From: an uncultured Candidatus Actinomarinales bacterium | GTDB taxonomy: Bacteria; Actinomycetota; Acidimicrobiia; Actinomarinales; Actinomarinaceae | Length of the DNA stretch: 64,000 nucleotides | Assembly (NCBI GenBank): GCA_943840565.1 | Contig: CALSUY010000001.1 | Coordinates: forward strand, 310,001 to 374,000 | Reading direction: 5' to 3' | Shown here: positions 36,273 to 45,112 of the stretch, in pieces | Layout: each line of letters starts with the position of its first letter | How positions within the stretch are numbered: position 1 is the stretch's first letter | The notes under the pieces: model-generated | What the model saw: only the letters and a program-made list of their open reading frames with translations | Databases searched by the model: none | What the model was told of the DNA's origin: nothing | Translations under genes and position numbers: made by a program

Positions 36273-37352
36273 ATGGAAATTGATGAATTAAAAGAAAAGA
36301 ATTTACAAAAACAGCTCAGAAAAGAAGCTATCAGAAGAAATTGGAAATTATTTTCACAAAGCAAATTAGGAATGATTGGATTGGGAATTGTACTATTCTT
36401 TCTTGTTTTGGCATTGTTACAACCTTTCCTTTTCATGACTGGATTATGGAATGAAAGTATTTATCATCCTGTAGTTGGTTATGATCAAATTATTGAAAAA
36501 AAATTAGTTGTTGAATGCCCTAAGGATTATCCAACGCCTAAATATGAAACTTATCTTGATTGTCCTGGAGACGGTGAGGTCCAGAAAAAAATGCTATATC
36601 TTGCCCAAGGTGTAGAAGTTGGTGATATGTATGATGTTTATTTACAGCCAGCACCTCCATCAACTAAACATATACTTGGAACAGATTCACTAGGTAGAGA
36701 TGTATTCTCTCAAATAATGGAAGGTAGTCAAGTAGCATTTGTTTTGGGCTTACTCAGTGCAACTTTAGGTGTAGGAATATCAACAATACTTGGAACAATT
36801 GCCGCTTTTTTTGGTGGTAGGATCGATGCATATTTAATGAGACAATCAGACCTAGTCCTTATGCTACCAACTTTACCATTACTATTTATAATTTCTGCTT
36901 TTGCAGAGTTGAAGATTTGGCATCTTGCTGTTGTTCTGGGAGTACTTGGTGGTCTTGGAGGCTCAGTTATAACTATTAAGTCACAAGCGCTTCAGGTAAA
37001 AGTAAAACCATTTGTAGATTCAGCAAGGATAACAGGTGGCTCACAAAGAAAAATTATGTTCTCACATGTATTACCAAACGTAGCCCCGCTAGCTTTACTA
37101 TTTATGGTCTTTAGTGTTACTGGTGCTATTGCTTCAGAATCAGTTCTATCATTTCTAGGATTATTAAACATAGATATGAGTTGGGGATTAATGATATACC
37201 TTTCACAGACTGATGGATTTATATTTTCTGGTTTGGAATACTGGTGGTTGATACTTCCAGCTGGTCTTTCTGTAACTTTTCTTGCAGGTGGCTTTTATTT
37301 AGTTGGCCGAGGACTTGATGACGTTTTCAATCCTCGTTTAAGGAAACGGTAA
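36273..37352 (+). CDS. Peptide ABC transporter permease, DppC type
   Basis: The second membrane subunit has 359 residues. An OppC_N-like N-terminus (RRNWKLFSQSKLGMIGLGIV) carries the first helix. An extracytoplasmic insertion of about 90 residues precedes PPSTKHILGTDSLGRDVFSQ, the diagnostic DppC sequence. The transport domain ends with DSARITGGSQRKIMFSHVLP (EAA loop) and GLMIYLSQTDGFIFSGLEYW. It starts three bases after dppB and is followed four bases later by the ATPase genes. Confidence 0.94.
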   Translation: MEIDELKEKNLQKQLRKEAIRRNWKLFSQSKLGMIGLGIVLFFLVLALLQPFLFMTGLWNESIYHPVVGYDQIIEKKLVVECPKDYPTPKYETYLDCPGDGEVQKKMLYLAQGVEVGDMYDVYLQPAPPSTKHILGTDSLGRDVFSQIMEGSQVAFVLGLLSATLGVGISTILGTIAAFFGGRIDAYLMRQSDLVLMLPTLPLLFIISAFAELKIWHLAVVLGVLGGLGGSVITIKSQALQVKVKPFVDSARITGGSQRKIMFSHVLPNVAPLALLFMVFSVTGAIASESVLSFLGLLNIDMSWGLMIYLSQTDGFIFSGLEYWWLILPAGLSVTFLAGGFYLVGRGLDDVFNPRLRKR

Positions 37353-37356
37353 TTCG

Positions 37357-38328
37357 ATGAAAGATATTTTAGTTGTAGATAATCTTAATATGCATTATGA
37401 AACTCTTGAAGGAAATGTGATGGCAGTAAATAATGTATCTTTTACAGTAAAAGAGGGTGAGTCATTTGGTTTAGTCGGTGAGTCAGGTTGTGGTAAGTCA
37501 TCTGTTGCTTCTACTTTATTACAACTTCAATCAGACAATGCAGTAATTTCCTCAGGAAGCATACTTCTAGAGAATCAAGAACTTGTAGGTATGTCCGAAT
37601 CTGAATTACGTAAGGTACGTTGGAATGACATAAGTATCGTATTTCAAGGAGCTATGAATGCGTGGAATCCAGTAATAAAAATAGGCGAACAAATTAGAGA
37701 AGCTATAAGAGAGCATCATCCTGAGAATACTAAAAAAGAGAATACAGAAAAAATATCTGAATTATTTAAAATAGTAGGTCTTGAGGATTCAATTATGGAT
37801 AGATTCCCACATGAATTATCAGGAGGAATGAAACAGAGGGCTGTAATTGCACTCGCTTTATCTTGTGATCCAAAAATTGTAATAGCAGATGAACCGACAA
37901 CAGCACTTGATGTAGTTATACAAGACCAAATTTTGAAAGAGATAAAAAAAGTTCAGGAACTATTGGGCTTAAGTCTAATTTATATTTCTCACGATATAGC
38001 TGTAATTGCAGAGATGACAGATAATATGGCAGTCATGTATGCTGGCTCAATTGTGGAAATGGGTCCTACTTCCTCAATTTTTACTAACCCAAGGCATGCA
38101 TATACAAAACTATTGCTAGAGTCTACACCTTCGGTAGTTGGTGAAAAAAAGAAATTAAGAGCTCTGGATGGAGAGCCCCCAAGCCTTATTAATGGCTTAA
38201 GCGGATGTGCATTTTCGCCTAGATGTCCAGACCCTTCAGAGGATTGCAGTAATGGAAAACTTGATATGAAACTAATAGAGCTAGAAACTGGACACTGGGC
38301 CGACCAGTGTTGTGTAAATTGTGGGTGA
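37357..38328 (+). CDS. Peptide ABC transporter ATP-binding protein, DppD type
   Basis: A 323-residue ABC ATPase. Walker A is GESGCGKSSVA near residue 43, Q-loop IVFQGAMNAWNPV, signature LSGGMKQRAVIALAL, Walker B IVIADEPTTALDV and the H-loop YISHD. The C-terminal oligopeptide-transporter extension contains the CAFSPRCPDPSEDC cysteine cluster that can hold an iron-sulfur cluster in DppD-type proteins. It pairs with the next gene to energise the importer. Confidence 0.95.
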   Translation: MKDILVVDNLNMHYETLEGNVMAVNNVSFTVKEGESFGLVGESGCGKSSVASTLLQLQSDNAVISSGSILLENQELVGMSESELRKVRWNDISIVFQGAMNAWNPVIKIGEQIREAIREHHPENTKKENTEKISELFKIVGLEDSIMDRFPHELSGGMKQRAVIALALSCDPKIVIADEPTTALDVVIQDQILKEIKKVQELLGLSLIYISHDIAVIAEMTDNMAVMYAGSIVEMGPTSSIFTNPRHAYTKLLLESTPSVVGEKKKLRALDGEPPSLINGLSGCAFSPRCPDPSEDCSNGKLDMKLIELETGHWADQCCVNCG

Positions 38329-38331
38329 TAA

Positions 38332-39285
38332 ATGGATAATGTAATAGAAGTAAATAATTTAGTTAAAAATTTCGATGTATCGGGTGGCTTTTTTTCACGC
38401 ACTAAACAGGTTGTAAAAGCGGTTGATGGTATCAGTTTCAGTATTCCAAAAGGTGAATCTTTGGGTTTAGTTGGTCAAAGTGGTTGTGGTAAAACAACAA
38501 CAGCTAGGGCGTTATGCCTACTTGATCCAAAAACTTCTGGAGATGTTAAGTTTTACAATTCAGAAGCAAATGAGATGCAAAACTTAGATGATCTTTCTGA
38601 AGAACAGGTAAAACAATTTCGCAGAAATACTCAGATGATATTTCAAGATCCCTATGAATCATTAAATCCAAGATGGACAATTAAAGACATAATATTAGAA
38701 CCGTTGAACATTCATAATATCGGCTCACTTGAGAATAGAACTGAAGCAGTAGTTGAAATTTTGAAAACTGTAGGATTAACCCCTCCAGAAAACTATTTAC
38801 CAAGATACCCACATGAATTGTCTGGCGGGCAAAGGCAGCGAGTCTCCATAGCAAGATCTTTGATTATGAACCCAAAATTTGTAATATGCGATGAACCCAC
38901 TTCTATGCTAGACGTCTCAATAAGAATCTCAATTATGGACTTGATGCTAGACCTAGCAAAAGATTTACAAGTTTCATATTTATACATAACTCATGATTTA
39001 GCGGTAGCAAGATATATGTGTAATAGAATTGCAGTCATGTTTAATGGTAAAATTGTAGAAATCGCTAAAACTGAAGAATTACTTAGTAATCCTATACATC
39101 CATATACAAAGAGATTAATTTCTTCAATACCAGTGCCAGATCCTAAATACACAAGAGTAAAATACGAATTAGATTTTACAGAACTTGATGGAATCATTGA
39201 AAATAATACAGATAACTTACCAATGGTAGATATCGGTGATGAGCATTTTATAGCAACACACGATGTCAAGGATTTACTTATTTGA
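38332..39285 (+). CDS. Peptide ABC transporter ATP-binding protein, DppF type
   Basis: The second ATPase has 317 residues with Walker A GQSGCGKTTTARAL near residue 47, Q-loop MIFQDPYESLNPRWT (typical of DppF), signature LSGGQRQRVSIARSL, Walker B FVICDEPTSMLDVSIR and H-loop YITHD. The C-terminal region is shorter and lacks the cysteine cluster of its partner. Its stop overlaps the TTG start of the phospholipid gene by four bases. Confidence 0.95.
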   Translation: MDNVIEVNNLVKNFDVSGGFFSRTKQVVKAVDGISFSIPKGESLGLVGQSGCGKTTTARALCLLDPKTSGDVKFYNSEANEMQNLDDLSEEQVKQFRRNTQMIFQDPYESLNPRWTIKDIILEPLNIHNIGSLENRTEAVVEILKTVGLTPPENYLPRYPHELSGGQRQRVSIARSLIMNPKFVICDEPTSMLDVSIRISIMDLMLDLAKDLQVSYLYITHDLAVARYMCNRIAVMFNGKIVEIAKTEELLSNPIHPYTKRLISSIPVPDPKYTRVKYELDFTELDGIIENNTDNLPMVDIGDEHFIATHDVKDLLI

Positions 39286-39815
39286 AATTTAAAGATATTT
39301 TCCTACCTCCTAATTTGATAACTTTTTTTAGATTATTTGCTTCGGTTTATCTTTTTCAAATCTTTCATCCCTTAGATATAAATAATTACCTACTAGTTAT
39401 AGTTATTGCTGTTATTGGTTTAAGTGACTCACTTGATGGCATTGTTGCTAGAAAGTTTAACATGGTAAGTGAGCTTGGCATCATTCTCGACCCTTTTGTG
39501 GACAGAACAGTGTTCATCTTATTAGTTATTTGGCTCCAAGATATTTTTCCAAACATTTTTTTCATAGCACTAATCGCGAGAGAAATATTGGTTCTACTTG
39601 GTGGTATATATGTTTTACTTTCAAAGAAACCCATCGAAGTCTCAAAAAAAGGAAAACTAGCTACGGTGTTTATGTTTATTACAATATGTTTATACGTGTT
39701 GGATATTAGTTTGAGCACAGGGTTAATTAATTTTATCGCCTTTCCAGTCATGATTTTTTATTACTTTGTTGCATTAGAATACCTTTATTACCTAGTATTT
39801 AATTATGAACAATGA
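39282..39815 (+). CDS. CDP-alcohol phosphatidyltransferase (PgsA-like)
   Basis: A 177-residue membrane enzyme with the complete CDP-alcohol phosphotransferase signature D-G-x2-A-R-x8-G-x3-D-x3-D in LDGIVARKFNMVSELGIILD followed by PFVDR, near residues 52-75. N-terminal PPNLITFFRLFAS is also typical. Five or so hydrophobic helices surround it. The acceptor is probably glycerol-3-phosphate (phosphatidylglycerophosphate synthase) but inositol phosphate or another lipid alcohol cannot be excluded. The start is TTG 39282. Confidence 0.9.
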   Translation: MKFKDIFLPPNLITFFRLFASVYLFQIFHPLDINNYLLVIVIAVIGLSDSLDGIVARKFNMVSELGIILDPFVDRTVFILLVIWLQDIFPNIFFIALIAREILVLLGGIYVLLSKKPIEVSKKGKLATVFMFITICLYVLDISLSTGLINFIAFPVMIFYYFVALEYLYYLVFNYEQ

Positions 39816-40149
39816 AACAATACCATTAGAAGATTCTTTAATATTTAATCAAAATTCTAAATATATACTTTCATTGCTTAATGAGGAAGTCTCTTCAACA
39901 TCATGGTTTTTACCAAATGGCTTACATAAAATAGGTAGGCTTCCAGAAAAAGAAATTATTTTAGATGATGTTACGGTTTCCAGACATCACGCTTTCATAA
40001 CTGTAGATGACGAAGAAATCTCTATTACTGACGAAGAGTCGACTAACGGGATTTTTATAAATGGAGAGCTGTTAACGGAATCAACCCTTAAAAGTGGTGA
40101 TAGGTTACAAGTTGGTAAATTTTCTTTAATCGTTACTAAAACAGATTAG
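39805..40149 (+). CDS. FHA-domain protein
   Basis: The 114 residues are mostly one forkhead-associated domain that binds phosphothreonine peptides. The core motifs are HKIGRLPEKEIILDDVTVSR then HHAFI (usual GR....i.l....vSr.Ha.i) and SITDEESTNGIFINGELL with SGDRLQVG. A short N-terminal tail of about 35 residues precedes it. This resembles the small actinobacterial FHA proteins that read Ser/Thr kinase signals. No kinase gene is present in the window. It overlaps the previous gene by 11 bases. Confidence 0.9.
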   Translation: MNNETIPLEDSLIFNQNSKYILSLLNEEVSSTSWFLPNGLHKIGRLPEKEIILDDVTVSRHHAFITVDDEEISITDEESTNGIFINGELLTESTLKSGDRLQVGKFSLIVTKTD

Positions 40150-40151
40150 CA

Positions 40152-40742
40152 ATGGATATTTCTGCAAGCATTCAAGCTGCGAATCAACTCGATCTACTTA
40201 GAGATATTGAAACTAATGCAAACAAATTCGATCAACTACATGTAGATATTACTGATGGACACTTCACTAATAATATAGGTCTATCTTTGGATATTGTTTC
40301 AAAGATGAAAAACAGTACAGACTATAAACTGGATGTTCACTTGATGCTTCAAGAAAACACTAAATATGTTGAAAGAGTTGTTGATTACGGAGCGGACATA
40401 GTTACGGTTCATTGTGAATCAACAGAAATTGATGAATTTAAACTCTTAACTAGTAATTTTGAAAATATTGGGATTGGTATATTACCTACAACTAAAATTG
40501 AACGTTTGAAATCTTATGCTGAATATACATCAACTTTTTTACTTTTAACTGTCAACCCCGGCTTTTCCAATCAGCCGAAAGCAGTAAATCTTATTGATAG
40601 AATTAATGAGTTTAAAAGTACTATAGGCAACAGTGATTATACGTTAATCATTGATGGCGGTGTAACGGTGAATGATTTAGGCCCCCTTGAATCTCATGGA
40701 GTAAATATTGCCGTACAAGGTGGAGCTATATTTGGAAAATAA
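40152..40742 (+). CDS. rpe: Ribulose-phosphate 3-epimerase
   Basis: The TIM-barrel enzyme of the pentose phosphate pathway that makes xylulose 5-phosphate. The 196 residues show LHVDITDGHFTNNIGLSLDI (metal-binding His and catalytic Asp), LDVHLMLQ (usual DvHLMv), VHCEST, LLTVNPGFSNQPKAV (usual vMsVNPGFGGQ) and LIIDGGVTVNDLG. It is about 20 residues shorter than normal at the C-terminus. It precedes the riboflavin genes, which use ribulose 5-phosphate, the substrate of this enzyme. Confidence 0.93.
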   Translation: MDISASIQAANQLDLLRDIETNANKFDQLHVDITDGHFTNNIGLSLDIVSKMKNSTDYKLDVHLMLQENTKYVERVVDYGADIVTVHCESTEIDEFKLLTSNFENIGIGILPTTKIERLKSYAEYTSTFLLLTVNPGFSNQPKAVNLIDRINEFKSTIGNSDYTLIIDGGVTVNDLGPLESHGVNIAVQGGAIFGK

Positions 40743-41775
40743 CTTTCAATATTTAGGTTATTCAGAGCCTATGGCCCTAGCTATGGTCGAAGCATTAAAA
40801 GTTAATCCGTACCCTAATCCAAGAGTAGGTGCACTTTTAGTTGACAATCATGGGAATGTTAAAGCAGTAGCTAATCATACAAAAAAAGGTACTAATCATG
40901 CTGAAATTAATATTTTTAATCAGGTGGAAGTTGAAGATTCTGATACCCTTTATGTTACGCTCGAACCGTGCTTTCATAACGATACATCTCCCTCTTGTGC
41001 GGTAGAGATTATAAAACAGGGCGTTAAAAATATTGTCATTGGGGATATAGATCTTGATATCAGAACAAACGGGAGAAGTATTTCGTTATTAGAAGATAAT
41101 GATATATCTGTACAAATAGAACCGAATGCTAATAATTTTCTTAATCCCTATTACCAAAATCAACACAAGAAATTAAAAGATATTCACTACCTTCTAAAGA
41201 TTGGAATATCTGAGAATGATTATATAACTGACGATGCTTCTGAGTTAAAGTACATCACTAACGAACTATCACTAAGTATTGTCCATTACTTAAGAGCAAC
41301 GGCTGACTGTATTGTCATTGGTAAAAATACACTAATTAATGATGAACCAAAACTTAATGTTCGTATATCAGGTGTTAATAATATTGACCACAATCCTGTT
41401 CCGATTGTTTTGTGGGGCACGTCAACAGAGAATCTGACGTCTACAATGGAAAAATATTCACACTTCACTTTCTTAAGTAGCATGCCATCTCGAGATAATA
41501 ATATATATTGCTCAACAGATTCACTTACCGATGTTGAAGACTATTTTCTTAAAAGAAAATTCAGAAACATTTTTATTGAAGGCGGCAAAGGTATCATTAA
41601 TTCTTTTTTCCAAGATGGCAAAATTGATTCAATTTATGAATTTAAGAGTAGTTCATCCATAGAAAATGGAATCCATATTGGGAGTGAGTATACAAAGCAG
41701 ATAGATAAAAACTTTCTTTTGAATAACAGATATGCTCTTTTAGATAATTTATTAACTACTTATACTAAGAGTTAA
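40732..41775 (+). CDS. ribD: Bifunctional riboflavin biosynthesis deaminase/reductase
   Basis: RibD deaminates and then reduces the pyrimidine intermediate of riboflavin synthesis. The start TTG 40732 (347 residues) overlaps the end of rpe. The deaminase half has NPRVGALLVDNHGNV, the zinc motif NHAEINIF and LEPCFHNDTSPSCA (usual PC.H.g.tppC). The reductase half has LRATADCIVIGKNTLINDEP then LNVR and IFIEGGKGIINSFFQDGKID. It is the first of four riboflavin genes with overlapping ends. Confidence 0.93.
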   Translation: MENNFQYLGYSEPMALAMVEALKVNPYPNPRVGALLVDNHGNVKAVANHTKKGTNHAEINIFNQVEVEDSDTLYVTLEPCFHNDTSPSCAVEIIKQGVKNIVIGDIDLDIRTNGRSISLLEDNDISVQIEPNANNFLNPYYQNQHKKLKDIHYLLKIGISENDYITDDASELKYITNELSLSIVHYLRATADCIVIGKNTLINDEPKLNVRISGVNNIDHNPVPIVLWGTSTENLTSTMEKYSHFTFLSSMPSRDNNIYCSTDSLTDVEDYFLKRKFRNIFIEGGKGIINSFFQDGKIDSIYEFKSSSSIENGIHIGSEYTKQIDKNFLLNNRYALLDNLLTTYTKS

Positions 41776-42353
41776 TGTTTACTGGAATAATACAAAGTGT
41801 TGGAGTTGTTACATCTCTAGATGGAGAAAACTTAATTATCTCTACTAATTCAGATAAATTCCTAAATCATGACTTAGGAACAAGTATTGCTGTTGACGGT
41901 GTTTGCTTAACGTTAAGAGGTTATGATGAAAACAATCTAACCTTCCAAGTTTCCAACGAGTCAATTTCAAGATCTATTATAAAGAATTACACTATCGGGG
42001 ACTTTATTAATCTAGAACTACCACTTACTATGGAAACTTTTCTAAGTGGGCACATTGTTCAAGGACACGTTGATACGATTACCACAGTTTCAAATATTGA
42101 GCAGGTCTCTGATGATCTTTGGAATTTCTTTTTTGTTAACAATAATTATAAATATTTAGTAGATAAAGGCTCTATAACTATTAATGGAGTTTCACTTACT
42201 CTTGTTAACCCAAATGAAGATAAATTTTCTGTTGCAATTATTCGCGAAACATACGATCGAACAAATTTTAATAATCTTCAAGTAGATTCACCTGTGAATG
42301 TAGAATTCGATATTATGGCAAAATATGTTGAAAGAGCTCTTGATGATAAGTGA
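41775..42353 (+). CDS. ribE: Riboflavin synthase, alpha subunit
   Basis: Combines two lumazine molecules to give riboflavin. The 192-residue protein has the typical two similar barrels. MFTGIIQSVG at the start, SIAVDGVCLTLRGYD (usual sIavnGvCLTv) and FLSGHIVQGHVD are in the first; GSITINGVSLTLVN is in the second. It begins on the last base of the ribD stop and overlaps ribBA by 11 bases. The gene is also called ribC in some bacteria. Confidence 0.95.
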   Translation: MFTGIIQSVGVVTSLDGENLIISTNSDKFLNHDLGTSIAVDGVCLTLRGYDENNLTFQVSNESISRSIIKNYTIGDFINLELPLTMETFLSGHIVQGHVDTITTVSNIEQVSDDLWNFFFVNNNYKYLVDKGSITINGVSLTLVNPNEDKFSVAIIRETYDRTNFNNLQVDSPVNVEFDIMAKYVERALDDK

Positions 42354-43550
42354 TATAAAAGATATTATCTCTACCTTTAAAAATGGAGAGATGATTATTT
42401 TAATTGATGATGAAGACAGAGAAAATGAGGGTGATTTAGTAATCTCTTCCAAAAACTTAACACCTGAACATATTAATTTTATGATAACTCATGCAAAAGG
42501 ATTAGTTTGCGCACCAATTTCATCCGAGATTGCATCTAATTTAAAACTTGCTCTTATGGAAGGAGTTAACAATGAAATGGAAACTCAATTTACTGCCTCA
42601 GTTGATCTTAAAGGTGAAGGTGTTACCACAGGGATTTCTGCTGAAGACAGATATAAGACAATAATTGGTCTTACTAATAAAGATGCCACAAGAAATGATT
42701 TCAGTATTCCAGGTCATATTTTTCCATTGCAATCCATGGATGGGGGAGTTTTAAGAAGAGCTGGGCATACAGAAGCTGCAGTAGACTTATGTAAAATATC
42801 TGATCACTATCCAGTTGCAGTTATCTGTGAGATTATAAATGATGATGGCTCAATGGCTAGACTTGAAGACCTTGAGTTATTCGCACAAAAACATGATTTA
42901 CCGATTGGTACGATTAAAGACTCTCATCGAATATAGGCTGGAGACAAAAACACCTAGTATCTTTTATATCAAAATCTAAAGTTCCAACAGAATACGGTGA
43001 CTTTAATGCGCCATGTGTTTAGAGATAATAATGACAATACAGAACATATTGCTATGACCTACGGTGATTATTTATCAGAAGATGCAACGATGGTCAGGGT
43101 TCATTCAGAGTGTCTTACTGGTGATGTTTTATTTTCGAAAAAGATGTGATTGCGGTTATCAACTTGAAGCTGCTTTTAAAACAATTGTAGAAAATGAATC
43201 TGGCGTTATTCTTTATGTTCGTGGTCACGAAGGTCGTGGAATCGGTCTGGGAAATAAGATCAAGGCTTATTCTCTTCAGGATGAGGGGAGCGACACTGTA
43301 GATGCAAACCTTCGAATTAGGTTTCCAAATGGATCAAAGAGATTATGGAACTGGTGCGCTTATTTTAAGAGAACTTGGAATAACAAATATGAACTTACTT
43401 ACCAATAATCCCTCTAAGAGGGCTGGCTTAGAAGGTTTTGGGTTAAATATTATAAAAAGGACACCTCTTTTGGGTAAGATCACAGAGGACAATACACATT
43501 ATTTGCAGACCAAAAAAAATAAGATGGGCCATAATTACGATGAAGAATAA
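42343..43550 (+). CDS. ribBA: Bifunctional DHBP synthase / GTP cyclohydrolase II (at least five frameshifts)
   Basis: RibBA makes both precursors of riboflavin. The RibB half (42343 to about 42920) is intact: [37 protein letters not shown] and [13 protein letters not shown]. The RibA half is present but spread over all frames: [52 protein letters not shown] (zinc cysteines), [40 protein letters not shown] and [19 protein letters not shown]. Shifts map to about 42922, 42946-42950, 43003, 43138-43142 and 43313, most of them one extra base. All catalytic motifs survive, so I treat it as one real gene of about 400 residues with sequence errors. Confidence 0.85.
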
Positions 43551-43936
43551 GGTAGCAATAATAAATACTGATTATTACGGAGAATACACTAAAAAACTTC
43601 TTGCCGGTGCAACCTCAAGCTTAGATGGTGACTTTGAATATGAGACTTTTAGAGTTAAAGGTGCATGGGATATTGTTTACAAAGTCAATTCCTTAACTGC
43701 AACTTATGATAAATTTATTGTCATTGGTATTATTTGTAAGGGTGATACAGATCATTATGAATATATTTCTTCAGCTGTTGCGAACTGGACTCATGGATCT
43801 TACAATCAACAAAGAAGTCTACATTGCTAATTGTATATTGAACGTCCATAATCTTGAACAGGCGGCAAAACGCTGTGAGGATGGCAACAATAAAGGTATA
43901 GAAGCTGCATTGGCATTAAAAGATATTTTTAGTTGA
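43540..43936 (+). CDS. ribH: 6,7-dimethyl-8-ribityllumazine synthase (one frameshift)
   Basis: RibH condenses the two precursors to lumazine. The first frame carries [33 protein letters not shown] (usual vpGafEip) and FIVIGIICKGDTDHYEYISS (usual GvvirGeT.Hfdyi). An extra base near 43784-43787 breaks the frame, after which GLMDLTINKEVYIANCILNV, EQAAKR and NNKGIEAALALKDIF complete the enzyme (about 131 residues, slightly short). It overlaps the ribBA end by 11 bases and is the last gene of the riboflavin operon. Confidence 0.88.
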
Positions 43937-43959
43937 TATACTTTTTAATAGTATATAAT
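43933..43959 (+). promoter_or_regulatory. Putative promoter for the infC operon
   Basis: TTGATA at 43933-43938 and TATAAT at 43954-43959 are 15 bases apart, a good -10 with a slightly short spacer. It overlaps the ribH stop and precedes a leader of about 85 bases before infC. Confidence 0.5.
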
Positions 43960-44011
43960 TAAAGTCAAGCGAACAAAGTTCCACCTACTGTGAAAAATAG
44001 TATGGTAAATT

Positions 44012-44034
44012 AACAGCTTCGTGCTGTTTTTTTT
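44012..44034 (+). terminator. Hairpin terminator in the infC leader (possible attenuator)
   Basis: AACAGC and GCTGTT form a six-pair stem around TTCGT, followed by an unbroken T-run to 44034. It lies between the proposed promoter and infC, 17 bases before the infC start. It may end riboflavin operon transcripts, or act as an attenuator controlled by the upstream leader, as known for infC-rpmI-rplT operons in other bacteria. Confidence 0.72.
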
Positions 44035-44051
44035 ATTGAGAGGAGAAAGTT

Positions 44052-44567
44052 ATACCAGAACTTAAGATAAACGAAGACATTAGGTCAAAGGAGTTGTTAG
44101 TTATTGCTCCAGATGGCGTACAAGTTGGAGTTTTAGAATTAAAAAAAGCAATTATTGTAGCTGAGGAACTTGGGTTAGATCTTGTGGAGGTATCTCCCGA
44201 AAGCAAACCACCAGTTGCTCGATTAATGGATTATGGTAAATATAAGTATGAGCTTTCTCAAAAAGCAAAAGAATCAAGAAAAAATCAAGTTAAGATAAGC
44301 GTCAAAGAAGTTCAACTTAAACCGAAAATCGATACGAATGACTACAATATCAAATTAAATCAATCTAGAAAATTCTTAAGAGATGGTGATAAGGTAAAAT
44401 TCACAATGAGATTTAGAGGAAGAGAAGCAGAGCATCCTGAATTTGGACAAAGAATATTAGATAAACTGAAGGATGAACTTAGCGAAGTTGCTGAAGTGGA
44501 ATCAACTTCTCGTCCTGATGGAAGGTCATTAACTATGGTGTTAGCACCAAATGGAGGTAGAAAATGA
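44052..44567 (+). CDS. infC: Translation initiation factor IF-3
   Basis: IF-3 keeps ribosomal subunits apart and checks the start codon. From the first canonical start (TTG 44094) the conserved N-terminal INEDIRSKELLVIAPDG would be cut. The frame runs upstream to an ATA at 44052, six bases after AGGAG (44041-44045), giving 171 residues, the normal length. Rare start codons are a known self-control device of infC. Further motifs are LVEVSPESKPPVARLMDYGK then YKYE, the linker, VKFTMRFRGREAEHPEFGQR and the C-terminal domain. It overlaps rpmI by four bases. Confidence 0.94.
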   Translation: MPELKINEDIRSKELLVIAPDGVQVGVLELKKAIIVAEELGLDLVEVSPESKPPVARLMDYGKYKYELSQKAKESRKNQVKISVKEVQLKPKIDTNDYNIKLNQSRKFLRDGDKVKFTMRFRGREAEHPEFGQRILDKLKDELSEVAEVESTSRPDGRSLTMVLAPNGGRK

Positions 44568-44752
44568 AACATAAAACACACAAAAGCTCATCCAAAAGAG
44601 TTCGTGTTACTGGTACTGGGAAATTTATGAGACGTAGAGCGCATACTTCTCATTATAAATTAGCCAAGGGGAGTAACACCTGGGGAAGATTAAAAAGAGA
44701 TGTTGAAGCATCTAAAGGTGATAGTAAAAAGTTAAGAAAGTTGTTGAGTTAA
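44564..44752 (+). CDS. rpmI: 50S ribosomal protein L35
   Basis: A 62-residue, very basic protein with the L35 start KHKTHKSSSKRVRVTGTGKF (usual pKmKThkaaaKRfk.TgsGk) and the RRAHTSHYKLAKGS motif. It binds 23S rRNA. The start overlaps infC by four bases and the stop is directly followed by the rplT ATG, the conserved infC-rpmI-rplT order. Confidence 0.97.
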   Translation: MKHKTHKSSSKRVRVTGTGKFMRRRAHTSHYKLAKGSNTWGRLKRDVEASKGDSKKLRKLLS

Positions 44753-45112
44753 ATGGTCAGAATTAAAAGATCTGTAAATAGTAAAAAATCAAGAAGAAAG
44801 ACTATGAAGCAAGCAAAGGGTTATACCGGAGCTAGAAGTAGAACCCTACGTGCAGCCAAAGAACAGGTTATGCATGCAGGTGCTGATTCTTTCACGCATA
44901 GAAAAGATAAAAAAGGTGATTTCAGAAAACTTTGGATTAGTCGTATAAACGCTGCAGCACGATTACATGACTTATCATATTCCAAATTTATAAATGGTTT
45001 AAACAAAGCAGATATAAAAGTTGATAGAAAAATTCTTGCAGATATTGCTATAAATGATCCAAAAGGTTTTAAAAAATTAGTAGATGTTGCTAAAGATAAC
45101 TTAAATGGCTGA
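44753..45112 (+). CDS. rplT: 50S ribosomal protein L20
   Basis: The 119-residue protein shows VRIKRSVNSKKSRRKTMKQA and KGYTGARSRTLRAAKEQVMH (usual RVkrg..ar.rrkkilk.akGy.gar) then LWISRINAAARLHDLSYSKF, an essential early assembly protein of the large subunit. In other bacteria L20 represses this operon by binding the leader. It overlaps pheS by eight bases. Confidence 0.98.
   Translation: MVRIKRSVNSKKSRRKTMKQAKGYTGARSRTLRAAKEQVMHAGADSFTHRKDKKGDFRKLWISRINAAARLHDLSYSKFINGLNKADIKVDRKILADIAINDPKGFKKLVDVAKDNLNG

Noticed and set aside
42343-43936. ribBA and ribH as true pseudogenes (loss of riboflavin synthesis)
   Set aside because: All catalytic motifs are intact in alternating frames and ribD and ribE are clean. 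The same kind of one-base insertion is found in der, which is normally essential.
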